Shown: positions 47,530-59,870, counted from the stretch's first letter. The stretch: 64,000 nt of DNA from Benincasa hispida (GCF_009727055.1 NC_052350.1:21829364-21893363), one strand, 5' to 3'. Notes: generated by a model not told the origin, from the letters alone. Made by a program: numbers and translations.

Positions 47530-49339
47530 TAAAGGGATCGAATCCCACAACGGAAGTGTTGTGGACGCTTGCATTCCACAATTCGATTTTTACATAAAAA
47601 AATTTAGTATGCTAAAACAAAATATAAACATGTAATATAAAATGCTTTAGGGAAAAATATTAGAACCATTCTTACCTTTGTAGATTCCCAAGCTTCATGA
47701 ACAATCCTCGTTAAGTTCCAATGAACGGCTCCTCCAACGATCTTGATTAGAAAAATTTCTTGAACAATCTCGAACACTACCACTAGAGTAACCTCGTTAT
47801 TCTCTAGAATTTCAATAGAGGGATAGGTGGTATCCAACTATTATGAGAGGGAAAAGAGAAAATAGTTTTGGAGAGTAGAGAGGATTCTCTTTGTGGCTTA
47901 GAGAAAATTTTTCACAATAGCACTTGTGTGTTGTGTATTGTCAGTACCAGTCTCAATGTCTCCTAAATGGGCCATAGGGAGGTCTTTATATAGAGAAGGG
48001 CTAAACCTTTTTTCTAATCCTTTTCTTATTTTCCTTTTCCATAATTAATTAATTAAATAACACTTATTTAATTAATTAGCCCAAATAATTAAGTAAGACT
48101 TATTTAATTTAATTTGCACATTAATCAAATAACTATTTACACATTAAATCTAATTTAATGTATATATATTTAATTATCATGAATATCGTATGTATATGTG
48201 CAATACCTCTCTATTAATTCTTCGTGAATCTAATTCACTTGAATTAATTAATTGAATCTTATTCAAATATTACTTTCCAATTTAATTTGAATTATATATT
48301 AATCACATTAATATATGGTTTCCTCAAATTAACTTGAATATTTCAAATCATCACTCTTAAATATCCTCTAGTGAGCTAATCGGTAAACCTGTAGATCAGA
48401 AGCTCCAACGACATGAGATTAATTGGCTAAAATCATTAACCAAGTTAATCAAGATTCATTAAATGTGGTTAAACTCCACTAAAGACCCATACTCTTCTCA
48501 CTATAGATATATTTTTGTATCCAAGGATATAAACCAATAACGTAAGTTAGTCCTTCACGAGTGTTCATAACTCCAACTGGGTCAAAATATTGTTTTACCC
48601 TTGGGTTATCTTTGACTCTTTAAGTACCAGTACTTCTTTAGTGAATAACCTGTTTATGATCCAACCAATAAACAGAAACCCCTCTCAGGCCAATGAGAGG
48701 ATATGGTCTTTTGTTTAAGTCCCGAAGACACCATTTAAGGGAACACTCATCTATTTAAGGTGGGAATGAGCAAATTCCATCTTTCATTACTATGTTCCTA
48801 ACTCCCCACTCGATCTTGTCCCCAAAATGGTAGGCATATTGGGTCGGCGAACTAGCCACCCTCATCCATACAAATCAAAGGACAATCTCTCATGAATAAG
48901 AGTTCATAATATACTTAGGATTAAGATTAAGTTTCCTAGGTCATCCTATTGAAATAGGAACCTAACTAGTTAACGGTGTTACATCTAGTGGTTAGATCTT
49001 ATGCAAACTCATTGCATAGGATACCCTCACTAGCATATCAACTACACGAATACCTTGGATCATTGCGTTTGTATTAAATACAAAGTGGGTCGTATCCATA
49101 GTGTTACTAGGATAAGGTACCTAGCCTTATCCCTATACTATAGACCCTGAACATTGATCCCTTATCCCTGTATGCCTCCACATACTGTTTTGGATGTTAG
49201 TTTATTGGATTTAGGGTTATAAAAATAGACAAACAACACAAACAATAACATTTATTTAATTAACATTTATAACTCTTTATTGATGACGGTCAATTAATAA
49301 CATTTTCTATTTATGAGTTTTAGGGCATAAAACCCAACA
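47530..49339 (-). mobile_element. Solo LTR with perfect target duplication TATTC inside pol
   Basis: The 1810-base block begins (plus) TAAAGGGATCGAATCCC and ends TAAAACCCAACA. TATTC flanks it at 47525-47529 and 49340-49344. Removing it joins TWGCLAYV to RIPDLRRRK, exactly the expected copia sequence. The TG of the left end has become TA. Confidence 0.92.
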
Positions 49340-49344
49340 TATTC

Positions 49345-50365
49345 TTACATAGGCTAGACACCCCCAAGTTCTAAAATATGACAAGTTCGATTTCTTATTC
49401 TTAAGGACTTTATAGGGTGAAATTATGTTTTTAGACTTTGGTATTCTATTAAGTATATAACACAATTAGGATAATTTCACCCCACCAATAAGATGCAACT
49501 CCTGAATTATGTAAAATAGCAACTACTAATTCAGATAGAGTTATGTTTTTCCTTTCAACTTTTTAATTTATTTCAGAAGAATAAGGTGCAGTCTTTTCTT
49601 GAATAATTCCATGCGAGTTACAGAGTTTGCTAAATTCATCTGAGTCGTATTTAGTTCCTCTATTATTACGAAGTCTCTTAATTTTCCTGTTAAATTGGTT
49701 TTCTGTTTCAGTCACAAACAATTTGAACATGTCAAAAGCATCACTTTTATTTTTCAACAAATATACGAATGTGAAGTCAAAACAGTCATCAATAAAAGTA
49801 ATACAGTATCTTTTACTATTCCTAGTCAAGACACCATCAAATTCACATAAGTCTGAATGAATCTAATCTAGAGGCTCGGATTCCTTAAGTGAAAATTTAT
49901 GCGACGTCTTAGTTATTTTAGCCCGAATACAATATTCACATTTATCAAAGTCATTTATGGATAATTTAGGAATCATTTCCAACCTATCCATGTTAATAAT
50001 TATTTGTTTATTAATATGACAAAGCCTAGCATGCAAAATATTAGAAAAACATAATATACACGCAGAAGGTTGATCTTTATTCATATCGAGGTTTAGTTTG
50101 AACATCTCACCAGTTGCATATCCCTTTCGTACGAAGACATTATTTTTAGTGAGGGTATTTAAGTCAACCCCTATAGTCTGAGTAAAGCCAGACTTGTTAA
50201 AGAGATAACCTGAGACCAAATTCTTTTTTATTTCTGAAGTGTGCAGAACTTCCTTCAGAATGACAGTTTTTCTAGAGGTAAACTTCAGCTTTACCTCGTC
50301 GATTCCAGTAATTATTATTGAGTGGTGATCCCTCAACAATATATTTATATCCTTAGTTTTAGAAT
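49345..50365 (-). pseudogene. Copia pol, integrase part (large element)
   Basis: The minus strand from about 50350 reads LLRDHHSIIITGIDEVKLKF, KTVILKEVLHTSEIKKNLVS, ILHARLCHINKQIIINMDRL and KLSINDFDKCEYC (pre-integrase HHCC: His in ARLCH, Cys in CEYC). Then come LDxIHSDLCEFDG, RYCITFIDDCFDFTFVYLLK, RNNRGTKYDSDEFSKLC and YSSEIN-stop-KVERKN, where the catalytic Glu is kept. It ends with FRTWGCLAYV before the LTR at 49339. It is open for 171 residues at 49863-50378, then broken by single stops. Confidence 0.9.
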
Positions 50366-52268
50366 TGAAGGATCCCATTGAAGATAACCTTGAGCGGAAT
50401 CGGGATCATCCCAATTCCCATTTTTTTATAGAATGAAATTTTTACAGAAAATAAAGTACATATTATGCATTTACATAAACTACACCATGATTTTAAAAAA
50501 AATAAGGGTTTTAGAAACATTTACCTCTGAAGATAGATCTTCAAGAATCCCTCAAACTTGAAACGGGCACTACCACATGGCGACCTTAGTATTCTCAGAT
50601 AGAGAACCTTGGAGTGGTGGGTTCTGACTATTTTGGAATGATGGAATGAATTGAGAGTAGAGAGGAAGACTAGGAATTGTGTTTGATCTCTAAGAACAAC
50701 ACATTCTTATAACGTTTATATCTTTCTTTCACTTCGTCAAGATGAACAAGCTCTCCTTTCAAATGCCAAATATATCGCCAACCACCCACTTATGTGGGTG
50801 GAGAGAAAAAAGAGGGGAGGGAATTGTAACTCCCTCCCTAATTCAAATAAATTAATTTTAATATATAAGATCATAAAATTAGTTTATATAAAAAAATATT
50901 TAATATATATAAATATGATAACTAACTTATCATAATATATATATTAAACTACATGTTATATCAAATATAACTTATAACCTATAGTTTTAATATTACATCA
51001 TATATAATATAACCTATAGTTTCTTTTCTCTCTTATATGACATTTAATATAAATCACATTTATATTAAACTTAACAAATGTAAATCCTATAATGTATCAA
51101 ATATATTATAATAATTATATCATATATAATTAAAATAACTTAATTATATCATATCTAATTAAATCCCTAAATTAATTTGAACAATTCAAACTAATCCAAA
51201 AATTGATTCTCATTTAATCCTATTGAGCTACCAAGGGGACCTCATGGACCTGTAGTTCAAAGCTCCAACGATATATGAATAACTATTCAAACTCTTTAAT
51301 TAAATTATTCACCATCTGCTAACTATCAGGCACTCCACTAAAGACCGATAGCTACATTCTTCACACGATAGATATATTTCTGTGTCCATTGGATATAACC
51401 AATCAACAGTACGATGACCCTTCACAAATTGCTCGTAAGTACAACTGGACCAAAATTATCATTTTTCCCCTATAGTTACATCTAACTCCTTAAGTACCAC
51501 CGATGCCTCTAATGAATAATAGATCATAGTCCCACTATGACTAAATCCCTCTCGGGCCAGGAGAGGGTGTGGCGCCACATTGTTCAAGCCCTAGAATCAG
51601 TCCCTAAGGGAGAAATTTATCTACTTACCCCGACCTCGGGGAAGGATTGAATTCCTTTTTGCATAGTCGCGTTCCCAACTCCCAAATCAAATGAATCTCC
51701 AAAATAGTAGGCTTATTGAGTCGGCTATCTGGCAACTCTCACCCATATAAATCAAAAGACCTCCCTTATAGGTAGGAGTTCACAACTTATTTAGGATTTA
51801 GGTCATGTTACATATGGTCATCCTGGTGAAACGTAAGTCTTTATTATGAACGACATTATATAATAAGACTAAACATTTTGTGGTCCGGTCTTATACAAAC
51901 TTCTTTGTATAGAATATCCCCACTCACATGTCTATACACAAATGATCAGGATCAGATCATTTATAGCATTTTACAACAGTTGTAACACTTACAAAGCGGG
52001 TCATACCTGTAGTGACATCAGGATAAGGTACTTAGCCTTATCCATCTACTACAGACCATTTAGGTTATCACTTAAACATGATTCATCCGTATGTCTCCAC
52101 ATATATGTTTAAGTTACAAGATAACCTTGGATATTAGTTTATTGGTTTGTGGTTAATGCAATTAAAATATAGAATAAAATATCATATATTTTATTAAATA
52201 AAAAATGGGTTTGTTCAAAACTTTACAAACCACAGGACCCTACGAGATTTAGGGCATCAACCCCAACA
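50366..52268 (-). mobile_element. Solo LTR with perfect target duplication AGAAT inside pol
   Basis: The 1903-base block begins (plus) TGAAGGATCCCATTG and ends CAACCCCAACA. AGAAT flanks it at 50361-50365 and 52269-52273. It interrupts the protease region: WWLDTGAICHVCHD lies right of it and LLRDHHS left of it. It is closely related to the LTR at 13642. Confidence 0.92.
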
Positions 52269-52273
52269 AGAAT

Positions 52274-53265
52274 ATGATTTAAATAAACCACATCATGACA
52301 GACATGACAAATAGCGCCAGTGTCTAGCCACCACTCCTCAGAACCTCCAGTCACATATACTTCTGTGATCGTAACAACTATCTATTCTTCAGTAAGGCTC
52401 GCCTACATAGCAGGACATCACTTGTTTCTATAGTTCCTGGCCATAAGCCCAAGCTTGTTACAGTTAAAGTAAAGAAATTATACGGTTTCTCCTAAAGGGG
52501 GTTTCTGATTCTTTTGACTCTTCTAGTTGGATCCACGATTTTGAACTTTCATTTTGTTTCCCTTTGGCTTTAGTCCAGGTTTTAGAACAACAGAGGTGGA
52601 CTTTCTTGGTACGATGTTTACCTCCTCCGTCTGGTCCTACTTTCGGGCTTCCTCCTCAATCCTCATCGTATTACCATTCCAAGAAAAATTCCTTGGTTTT
52701 ATGCCTCGGTGTATTTTCAAAATCCTTCTATAAGGGGTAACTTGTCAAACAACTTGAAATTGCTCATTTATAGGCACATATTTGTTAATTATTTCATGAA
52801 AAATATTATGAAATTCACGGGATTGAGCCTCCATAGAATTTTCATCCGTCATTAAAGCTTCAAGTAATAGCTGGCAACATACTTTTTCGAACCGACCTCT
52901 TCGGTATCGTATTTTTTCTGCAGAGCATCCCAAACTTCTTTTACTGTGGTTATCATACTGTAAAATTCATATAGATCATTAGTCAAACCATTTAAAATAA
53001 AATTTTTGTAGAGAAAATCATTTTCTTCTCAAATAATAACATCTTTGATCTGTTGCGGTGGGATCTGTTTGTAGGACAATTGGCTTCTCTGTGGTGTAGG
53101 TGTAAGCAACTTTCTCCATAGTGAGGAAGAACGTCTTCTACTTCCAACATTTGAAGTGTGCCTCTTCAAATCAGAAAAAGCGGTTGAGATTGGTGACAAA
53201 ATGTTGTTCTGTATTGATATGACCATCACGACAGTGGCAAATCGGAACGTCTTAAAATTGTTGAA
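52274..53265 (-). pseudogene. Copia gag and protease start (large element)
   Basis: The minus strand reads FLTMEKVAYTYTTEKPIV, KNFILNGLTNDLYEFYSM, VKEVWDALQKKYDTEEVGSK and SNFKLFDKLPL in changing frames. A basic region follows. The knuckle near 52465 survives as FNCNKLGLMARNYRN, with the first and last Cys and the His replaced. Then WWLDTGAICHVCHD, the aspartic protease motif (DTG intact), runs up to 52320. It continues past the LTR at 50365. Confidence 0.82.
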
Positions 53266-53269
53266 ACGA

Positions 53270-53905
53270 GAACGAATAGTGATAGGAACGAAAGCTCATA
53301 AATTAGCAGCAATGAACAAAACCTTCAAAATAGAAACTTGTGAAAGGTTGAGTCGTGGATCACACTCTCTTTAAGATGTTTCGTGACTTTGTCCTTTGTA
53401 CATGCATGCCACGCCGTATTTATTATAAAACAACGTAGATTAAATCTATCTCGATTAGAACTATATTGGGAACTGATTGGAAATGCTCACACCCTTTTAG
53501 ACTGTGCTCGATAAATAGGAAAAAAAACACATGGTTGAGAAAGAAAACACAGAAGAACAACAATTATTTTCAAAATTTTGTATTTTCCAAGAATGGAAAC
53601 ACAGTTTATTAAAAGGCCTTGAAGGCCAACGATGAATGTGTAAAACAGAGTAATATGCAAAGGCCAATGGTGAATGCGTAAAATAAAGTAACGTACGCGT
53701 ATAAATTGGATGATTATTAAATGGGACAAAAACAGATGATTTACCTAAAGGAATTTAAAATTTTAATTAAAGGAAAGTTTTTTTAATGGTAACAATTATT
53801 ATCCCACACGCCACGCCATGCCCGAGCGATGGCAGCGTGTGCGTGTGGACAAACCATCAAACCCTCATTTGCCTACTTCTTTACCCTTTGTAAAACTTGG
53901 GTACC
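53270..53905 (-). repeat. 5' LTR (truncated) of the large copia element
   Basis: Similar to 44614-45180 through AGAAACTTGTGAAAGG, GTGGATC...CTCTCTTTAA, TTTGTCCTTTGTA, GAGTTTATT / CAGTTTATTAAAAGGC and AAACCCTCATTT. It has an extra block at about 53640-53790 and lacks the last ~60-120 bases of the sister LTR. Confidence 0.7.
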
Positions 53906-53925
53906 TCTTGGGGCATTTTGGTATA

Positions 53926-54158
53926 TTTTGGTGGTTGAGAAAATTGGTGTAAGCTAAGAATTGGAAAATTAAGAGAAATATGAGACTACCTATAAATATA
54001 TTTGACTATTTATCGTCTTGATATGTTTCAAGAGAAGATTTTAATTTGAAATTTTGTGAAATTTTGTGGTATTTTATGTTTTAACTTAAAATTTTGGTTG
54101 TTGAGAAAATTGGTGTAAGCTAAGAATTGAAAAATTAAGAGAAATATAAGAGTACCTA
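53926..54158. repeat. Direct repeat flanking AT-rich sequence
   Basis: Copies at 53926-53995 and 54092-54158 share GAGAAAATTGGTGTAAGCTA and AGAATTG(G/A)AAAATTAAGAG, spaced about 166 bases. Function not known. Confidence 0.75.
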
Positions 54159-54759
54159 TATGAAAAAAAAATGAGGATATCTATATAACTTATTTTAAAA
54201 TTGGTTCTTTGCGAACTTATGAAAACTTCAAACAAATTGATTAGTAGGAGCACTTTTAAATTTTTTTATTTTTAAAGTCATTTTTGTCATGGGGAATTAA
54301 CAATTTTTGTTCAAATACTAACAGTGAAGATATTTTTTAACTTTTATTAAGTTAAGAGTATTTTTGAAACGTTGTGAAAGTTTGAGGGGTATATTTGAAA
54401 CAAAACTTTAATGGTTTCCATCCAAAACTACTGCAATAGTATATTTGAACTTTTTTTTTTAAAGTTTAAAGGTATTTTTTAAAATTTAAAAATTTATGAA
54501 TATTTTTGACACAAAGGTAAAGTTCAGGGTATTTTTTATAATTTATTTATTTATTATTATTATTATTTTTGTCGATAAAGAGAGTTGAATAATTTTATTC
54601 AAATGACATAAGCAGACAACAATTAAAAAAATAATCTCAATAGAATACTGAAAATAGCGTCGATGACAAAACCCCGTCAAAGTTATCCAGTAAGCCAACA
54701 AACATGTAATTACCAAATAATAATAATAATAATAAAAAGAAAAGTAAACGAATGAGTGA
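54159..54759. other. No gene seen; 3' flank of the third phytocyanin gene
   Basis: AT-rich, with ATT runs at 54540-54570 and an (AAT)n tract at about 54717-54735 just downstream of the phytocyanin stop. Confidence 0.5.
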
Positions 54760-55133
54760 TTAATATATTATTAACGTGACAGCAATGGAGACGAAGGCAA
54801 CAGTGAATATGGAGGTGATAATTCTGGTGACCGACTTTGGTGGCGGCGGAGCAGAAACAACAGGCGGTGGCATTTCACCCAAAACGGGTGGAGAATTGGG
54901 GGGGGGGGGAGAGCCAGGTTGCAACGATTGTTGGACATTGGTGATGGCCAATTTCTGGCCGGCAGAGCAGTGGCCGGGGACGGTGCAGATGAAATAGAAA
55001 TCGTCGAGTGTATCGAGAGTGAAAGAAACAGGAGATGTGGTGTTTAAGAATTTAAGATTGTTGGTGTTGCAGTTGCCGTAACCGTCTTTTGTCACTCCGA
55101 CCACGTTGTGACCTCCCGTCGGAAAGCTGAATA
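54760..55133 (-). CDS. Phytocyanin, last exon only; stellacyanin-type Gln axial ligand
   Basis: The exon starts after an acceptor CCTTGCAG (AG at 55134-55135), in phase 1 like the other two genes, and encodes 123 residues plus a stop. It reads VFSFPTGGHNVVGV, then FYFICTVPGHCSAGQKLAI. Copper ligands are the His in GGHNV, the Cys in FIC, the His in GHC and Gln in AGQK. Gln in the axial place separates it from the Met-type genes at 2472 and 19383. A Pro-rich arabinogalactan-like region (PGSPPPP, PPPVVSAPPPP; a G12 run on the plus strand at 54898-54910 encodes prolines) is followed by a hydrophobic GPI-type tail. Exon 1 (signal peptide, GW motif) is not found up to 64000. An 8 kb transposon lies in the intron space. 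The gene may be functional with a long intron, or separated from its first exon. Confidence 0.82.
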
Positions 55134-55817
55134 CTGCAAGGAAAACAAAAACAAAAACAAACATTAAACTATAATTTCTTTACAATTTTAGACTGAAATT
55201 CATATTAACTATGTCGGTGACCTAATGCAGAAATTTGAATCATCATAAACTGCTTTTAAGTTACCACTAGTACAATGATGGTCCAAAATTAATTCTAAAC
55301 AATTTTACCACAAGAGAAGGAGCATAACACCTCACCTAATCATTATTCATTTTATTTAATAAAAAATTGAAAGTTCATGAGTGTGTTAAACATCTATGAC
55401 TTATAAGACATAAAATTAAAAATTTAGAGATTTATACGCAATTTAAAAAATTAAAAAATTAAAATTGTAATTTAATAATTATATCAATATAAAATACATG
55501 TGAGCAAAAAATAAAAATAGAATTAAGTTTATTTAATTGATTTTAAGTGTAATAAAAATAAAAATATTATAGGCATTACAAAAATTTAAAGTTAAATAAT
55601 ATATTAATGTACATGAATATCTCAAAAAAATATATAAATACACAAGTGAGAAATGCATTAAGCTGCAAATTATAATAATATATATAAAATATTAATATAT
55701 ATCCATTAGCATATACGTAAGATTCAAACCCTAAACTGAAAGAGCATAGTTCAACTGATAGGTGTCCCTTATCCCTGCATGTATCCGTTCCTATCAATTT
55801 AAAAATATATTATTAAC
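55134..55817 (-). other. Intron sequence of the third phytocyanin gene (left part)
   Basis: AT-rich sequence between the acceptor and the hAT-like insertion, without coding content. A donor was not identified within the window. Confidence 0.5.
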
Positions 55818-56339
55818 TAGGGGTGTTCAAAAAACCCGATGATCCGAAAAAACCGATCAACCCAACCCAACCTGTCAGTTTGGGTTGGGTTGGGTTTAAA
55901 TAAATGAAAAGTTTATGGGTTGGGTTGGTTCATGGGTTCACCTAATATAACCAAAACCAACCCGAATTTATTATTAACTTTAAAATATTTTTTTTATTAC
56001 TTATAACACAATTATTTATAGAACCTTTAATATTAATATTGTTGTTTTCAAAACTTATTAGAGAAATATTGTTGTTTTGAAACTTATTAGAGAAATATTG
56101 TTATTTTGGGAGTTCGAGGCTAGAAGTCGAGGGTTGAGGATTCGACTAATGTAGAGGTCGAACGTTGAGAACTCGACAAACAAACAAAAACTTGGAAACA
56201 ATCGTTAAATTAGGGTTGTCGAGGGTTGAAGTTTCGACATACATGAAATATCTCTAATTTTGTGATGAGGATCTCGCTCTAGAAGGGAATCTCGCTAATT
56301 TTGTATAGTCTTGACATACATAAGTTGAAACTTCAACCC

Positions 56340-56470
56340 TCCGACAAGGAAGATAAGTGGATGAAGTAGATTGTAAGAGAGAGTGAGATTGTAGGAGAGA
56401 GCGAGATTGAAAGCGAGATTGTAGGAGAGAGCGAGATTATAGGAGAGAGCGAGATGAGAGAGAGAGCGGC
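56340..56470. repeat. GAGAGCGAGATT array, cluster 1
   Basis: Irregular tandem GAGAGCGAGATTGTAGGAGA units, the reverse complement of the TCTCGCTCTC motif found at the other end of the element. Confidence 0.85.
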
Positions 56471-56934
56471 CATGACTTGCTCTTTACACATCAGGATAAG
56501 CTTAGTCTAATTAATCCTATGCAATCATCCCATATCCTCAACATTTCTTCCATACTACGTTAAAAGGTTTTAATTAATTTAACCATAAGAACTATTATAA
56601 GAACTATCATTAATGGATGCTATGTTATCATTAATTAGTACACTTTGAATTAACTCAAGATGTTACATATCTGTAAGGTACAATTACTTCTATCTTTTAT
56701 ATAATTAAACTAAAAACAAAGGTTTAATTATGCAAATTACCACGCTCGAGAATGGACGTTCATCTAACATGATTTACATTCAAACAAAATAACCAAAATT
56801 CTGAGAAAATAATGATAAATTCTCTTAGTAGGCAACGATTGAGATAAATTCAATGATCGAATAAAATGGCGAAAGATTTGATTCTTAGAGTGGGTATTGT
56901 ATATTACTTCCATTGGGACTTCTATTCTCAGAGG

Positions 56935-57075
56935 ATTGTAGGAGAGAGCGAGATTGAGGAGAGAGCGAGATTGAGAGTATCTTGCTGAACATCTCGCTCT
57001 CTCTGAACATCTCTCTCTCAATCTCGTTCTTCTACAATCTCGCTGAAACATCTCGCTAACTTGCTCTCTCCTATG
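56935..57075. repeat. GAGCGAGA / TCTCGCTC array, cluster 2, both orientations
   Basis: It begins with AGGAGAGAGCGAGATTGAGG units, then switches near 56985 to ACATCTCGCTCTCTCTGAAC and CAATCTCG units, so it forms a foldback. Confidence 0.8.
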
Positions 57076-57120
57076 TATATTCAATTTTTTTATATTATAA
57101 AGTAGTACATTATCTTTAAT

Positions 57121-57345
57121 AATTGTACATTATTCTTTTTAATTAACTTGTACATTATTCTTTTAATTAACTTGTACATAATCTTTAATACTTCGTCTTG
57201 TATATTATTCTTCTAATTAAGTTGTACATTATTCTTTTAATTAAGTTGTACATTATTCTTCAAATTAAGTTGTACATTATTCTTTTAATTAAGTTGTACA
57301 TTATTCTTTTAATTAAGTTATACATTATTCTTCTAATTGAGAAAC
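57121..57345. repeat. 24-25-bp minisatellite upstream of the PMD gene
   Basis: About nine copies of TTGTACATTATTCTTTTAAT with AAG or AAC spacers. It ends about 45 bases before the PMD start. Confidence 0.9.
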
Positions 57346-58984
57346 AAATATTTTTTTAATTGAGAAATAAATATTTTTTTTTTCAGATCATGACTTTAAA
57401 CCCAGGACCTGTTGATCCTGATGTTTTGTATGACCAGTCCATTCATCGATCGTCCATTGTATGGCGAGATCGTACTACTAGAGAAATATCTTGCAGGCGT
57501 CGAGAGACAGTTCTCCAGTGCACTATCCCGCTCCACTCTCGAATACTACCGCTACTGCGCACATCTGGATTCTATGGGGTTGTTAGATTAGTATTTATTC
57601 AGTTGGACTGACATCTGATCACAGCCTTGGTCGAGAGATGGAGGCCCGAGATGCATACATTCCATATGTCTGTTGAAGAGTGCACTATCACCCTACAAGA
57701 TATAGAAGTGTTGTTGGAGTTACTTGTTAACGGTGAGCTGGTCACCGGAGTGATGTACGATGACCGGTTAGAAGTTTGTCAATTGTACCTCGGTGCGACC
57801 CCACCTGTCGACAAGGTTAAAGGATCGAGGTTAATTTAAATATGGTTAGGAACACAATTTCGTCAGCTCACAGATGATACAGACGAGGAAACCATCATAA
57901 GATATGCGCGAGCATATATACTACAAATGATGGGTGGAAGTCTGTTTTCAGATAAATCAAGCCATTTTGTTCACTTGAGGTTCCTGCCATCGTTAGCTAA
58001 CCTCCATGATGCGGGGTGGTATTCGTGGGGTGGAGCATGCTTGGCATGGTTGTATAGACAACTATGCAAAGCAACAAGATCTAAGGTTTAAGAGATAGCT
58101 GGGCCTCTCATACTTTTGCAACTATGAGCTTGGGAGCGATTTCCAATAATGGCTCCACAGCTACATGTTAATGATGCTCAGTTAGTTGGACGAGCCCACG
58201 GTTCACGGTATGTTGTTTTAATTCAATTTAATTTGTATATCACTGATCTAGTTAATTTAAATTCTAAATTATCAATTTAAAAATTTAGGTGGAGAGAAAA
58301 ATTTTGTGTGACTAGGACAACCACACATGTAGTCAGCCAGTATAGATACATGTTTGATCTGCTTCAACCTGAACAGGTACATTGCACTGAACCTAATTGA
58401 TTATTTTATACACATTTTTATTTTATTTGTCTTTAATATTCTCTAATATAATATTTTGTGTTCCAGGTTATTTGGGCGCCGTACAAAATTATTATGCATA
58501 CTTTGCCTAATTTGTAAAGCGAAATGGTCAAAAACATATGGACGGACAGGAGAACCCTCATATGTTCACATTGGTGAGTGGCAATCTCCTGATAGAGCGA
58601 GAGACAATTTGGTTTCAGCTAGGATGTCCCATCGCCTCTTTAATATTGAACCAGTATGCATGATATTGACCTAAGGTTAGAGATTGGTCCGAAAAGCTTT
58701 GCACGATTTTAGTAGTGCGAATGACACTATCGTGTAACGATTAATTACAGTGGGGTTTTCCTTGAACAGTTGACACAGGATGTCACTCAGAATATATTCT
58801 ATTTGATTGATAATAATATCACAGGCTCCACCGTGGAGCTTTGGGGCTGGTCTGAAGTATATATTATTTTTAATTTCTAACATTTATTTTAATATTGTCT
58901 AATTTTTTATAATTTATAGAGATGCGAATAACCATAAGACCCGTGAGTTGAAGATCCAGAACAGGTTCTAACTATATGTAGTGG

Positions 58985-59762
58985 ACACCAAAACTATGTG
59001 GAGGAAATTCATTATAGTACGATACCTATTGTTCTCTCCACTAGCTCTAGACGTAGAGGACCTATCGGGAAGAGGATGATTGATGAGGTTACACATAACT
59101 GTGGAAGAGTTTGCCCCTATATGTCGGAGCAGACGCAGAGTCAAACTATGATGGTTGTCTGATGATGAATGATGCCTAGCATGTTTCAGGACATTATGAC
59201 TTAGAGGCTGGTCCTCGTCTTCATGACGTCATGGACATGGATGGGGTCATGGAGAGCATAATGAATATTATATATGAAGCGCCTGCAGAGGTACTAGAGC
59301 AACAACAAGAGAACCCAAGGCAACCTTAAAGTTTNNNNNNNNNNNNNNNNNNNNNNNNNGGCAGAGAGAGAATACCGTAAAGACTATTGGAGGAAATTCA
59401 TTAATGTAACGGTTATATCCTATTGTTCCTCCACTGCTCTAGAGCGTAGAGGACCTATTCGGGAAGAGGGAGTGATTGTGAGGTTACACATAATGTGGAA
59501 GAGTTGCCCCCTATGATGCAGGGCTCTAAGAGTCAGGAACTTGATTATGTTTAGTCTGATGATGAGTGAGTGTGCTAGGCAGTTGGTGTGTCGGAGACAT
59601 TATGACCTAGGAGGCTGGTGCCATTCGTCTGTCATGACGTTGGACGCTAAAGGACAGATGGGTCTGGAGAAGCATATATGAGTATTGTATATACTGAAGC
59701 GCCTGACAGAGGTACTAGAGCAACATCACAAGACAGAACCCAAAGGCAAGTCCTTAAAGTTC
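58985..59762. other. Duplicated sequence on both sides of an N gap (likely assembly fault)
   Basis: 58985-59334 and about 59372-59762 are the same sequence with many one-base insertions or deletions. Shared words include TGGAGGAAATTCATTA, GTAGAGGACCTAT, GAGGTACTAGAGCAAC and CCTTAAAGTT. The pattern fits an unmerged contig overlap with uncorrected long-read errors rather than a biological duplication. Confidence 0.75.
59335..59359. other. Run of 25 N (assembly gap)
   Basis: Exactly 25 undetermined bases between the two near-copies described at 58985-59762. Confidence 0.99.
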
Positions 59763-59870
59763 GAAATCGACGATGGACAACCAGCTCAGAATCGACGCGA
59801 CGTTCCGCTCTTGTGGGACATCATTGTGATTTTTTGTAATATTTTTATTATAATGAGATATTTTTAATTT

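Larger units (their letters stand above)
44614..53905 (-). mobile_element. Large minus-strand Ty1/copia element with two LTRs and two internal solo LTRs
   Basis: The 3' LTR is at 44614-45237 and the related 5' LTR at about 53270-53905. They share CGTAGATTAAATCTATCTCG/CCTAGATT..., GAGTTTATTAAAAGGC and TGTGTGGA...CCCTCATTT segments. The outer end of the 5' LTR is truncated (similarity stops at about 53905), so no target duplication can be checked. The interior carries gag at the right and pol toward the left. Without its two solo LTR insertions the element would be about 5.6 kb. Confidence 0.82.
57390..59870 (+). pseudogene. Plant mobile domain (PMD) protein pseudogene, MAIN/MAIL-like
   Basis: An ATG at 57390 follows a TTTTTCAG acceptor-like site. 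The frames read [54 protein letters not shown] and [20 protein letters not shown]. They continue TDDTDEETIIRYARAYILQM, GGSLFSDKSSHFVHLRFLPS, GWYSWGGACLAWLYRQLCKA, then after a stop AGPLILLQL and AWERF. Later blocks are VIWAPYKIIMHTLP (about 58470) and a SPDRARDN segment. This is the PMD of MAIN/MAIL1 and long-form phosphatase-7 homologues, often carried by plant transposons. Stops occur at about 57610, 57839 and 58090. GT-rich breaks at about 58206-58290 and 58376-58467 look like introns. The C-terminal region is disturbed by the assembly gap. Confidence 0.82.

Noticed and set aside
53156..53374. Plus-strand frame of 72 codons
   Set aside because: Antisense to the gag start and 5' LTR of the large copia element.
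54776..54997. Gly-rich plus-strand frame of 73 codons
   Set aside because: Antisense of the Pro-rich tail of the third phytocyanin exon.
56340..57075. Possible CRISPR-like or satellite centromeric array
   Set aside because: Unit lengths and spacers are irregular, orientation flips, and this is plant nuclear DNA; it is a degenerate motif array within a transposon.
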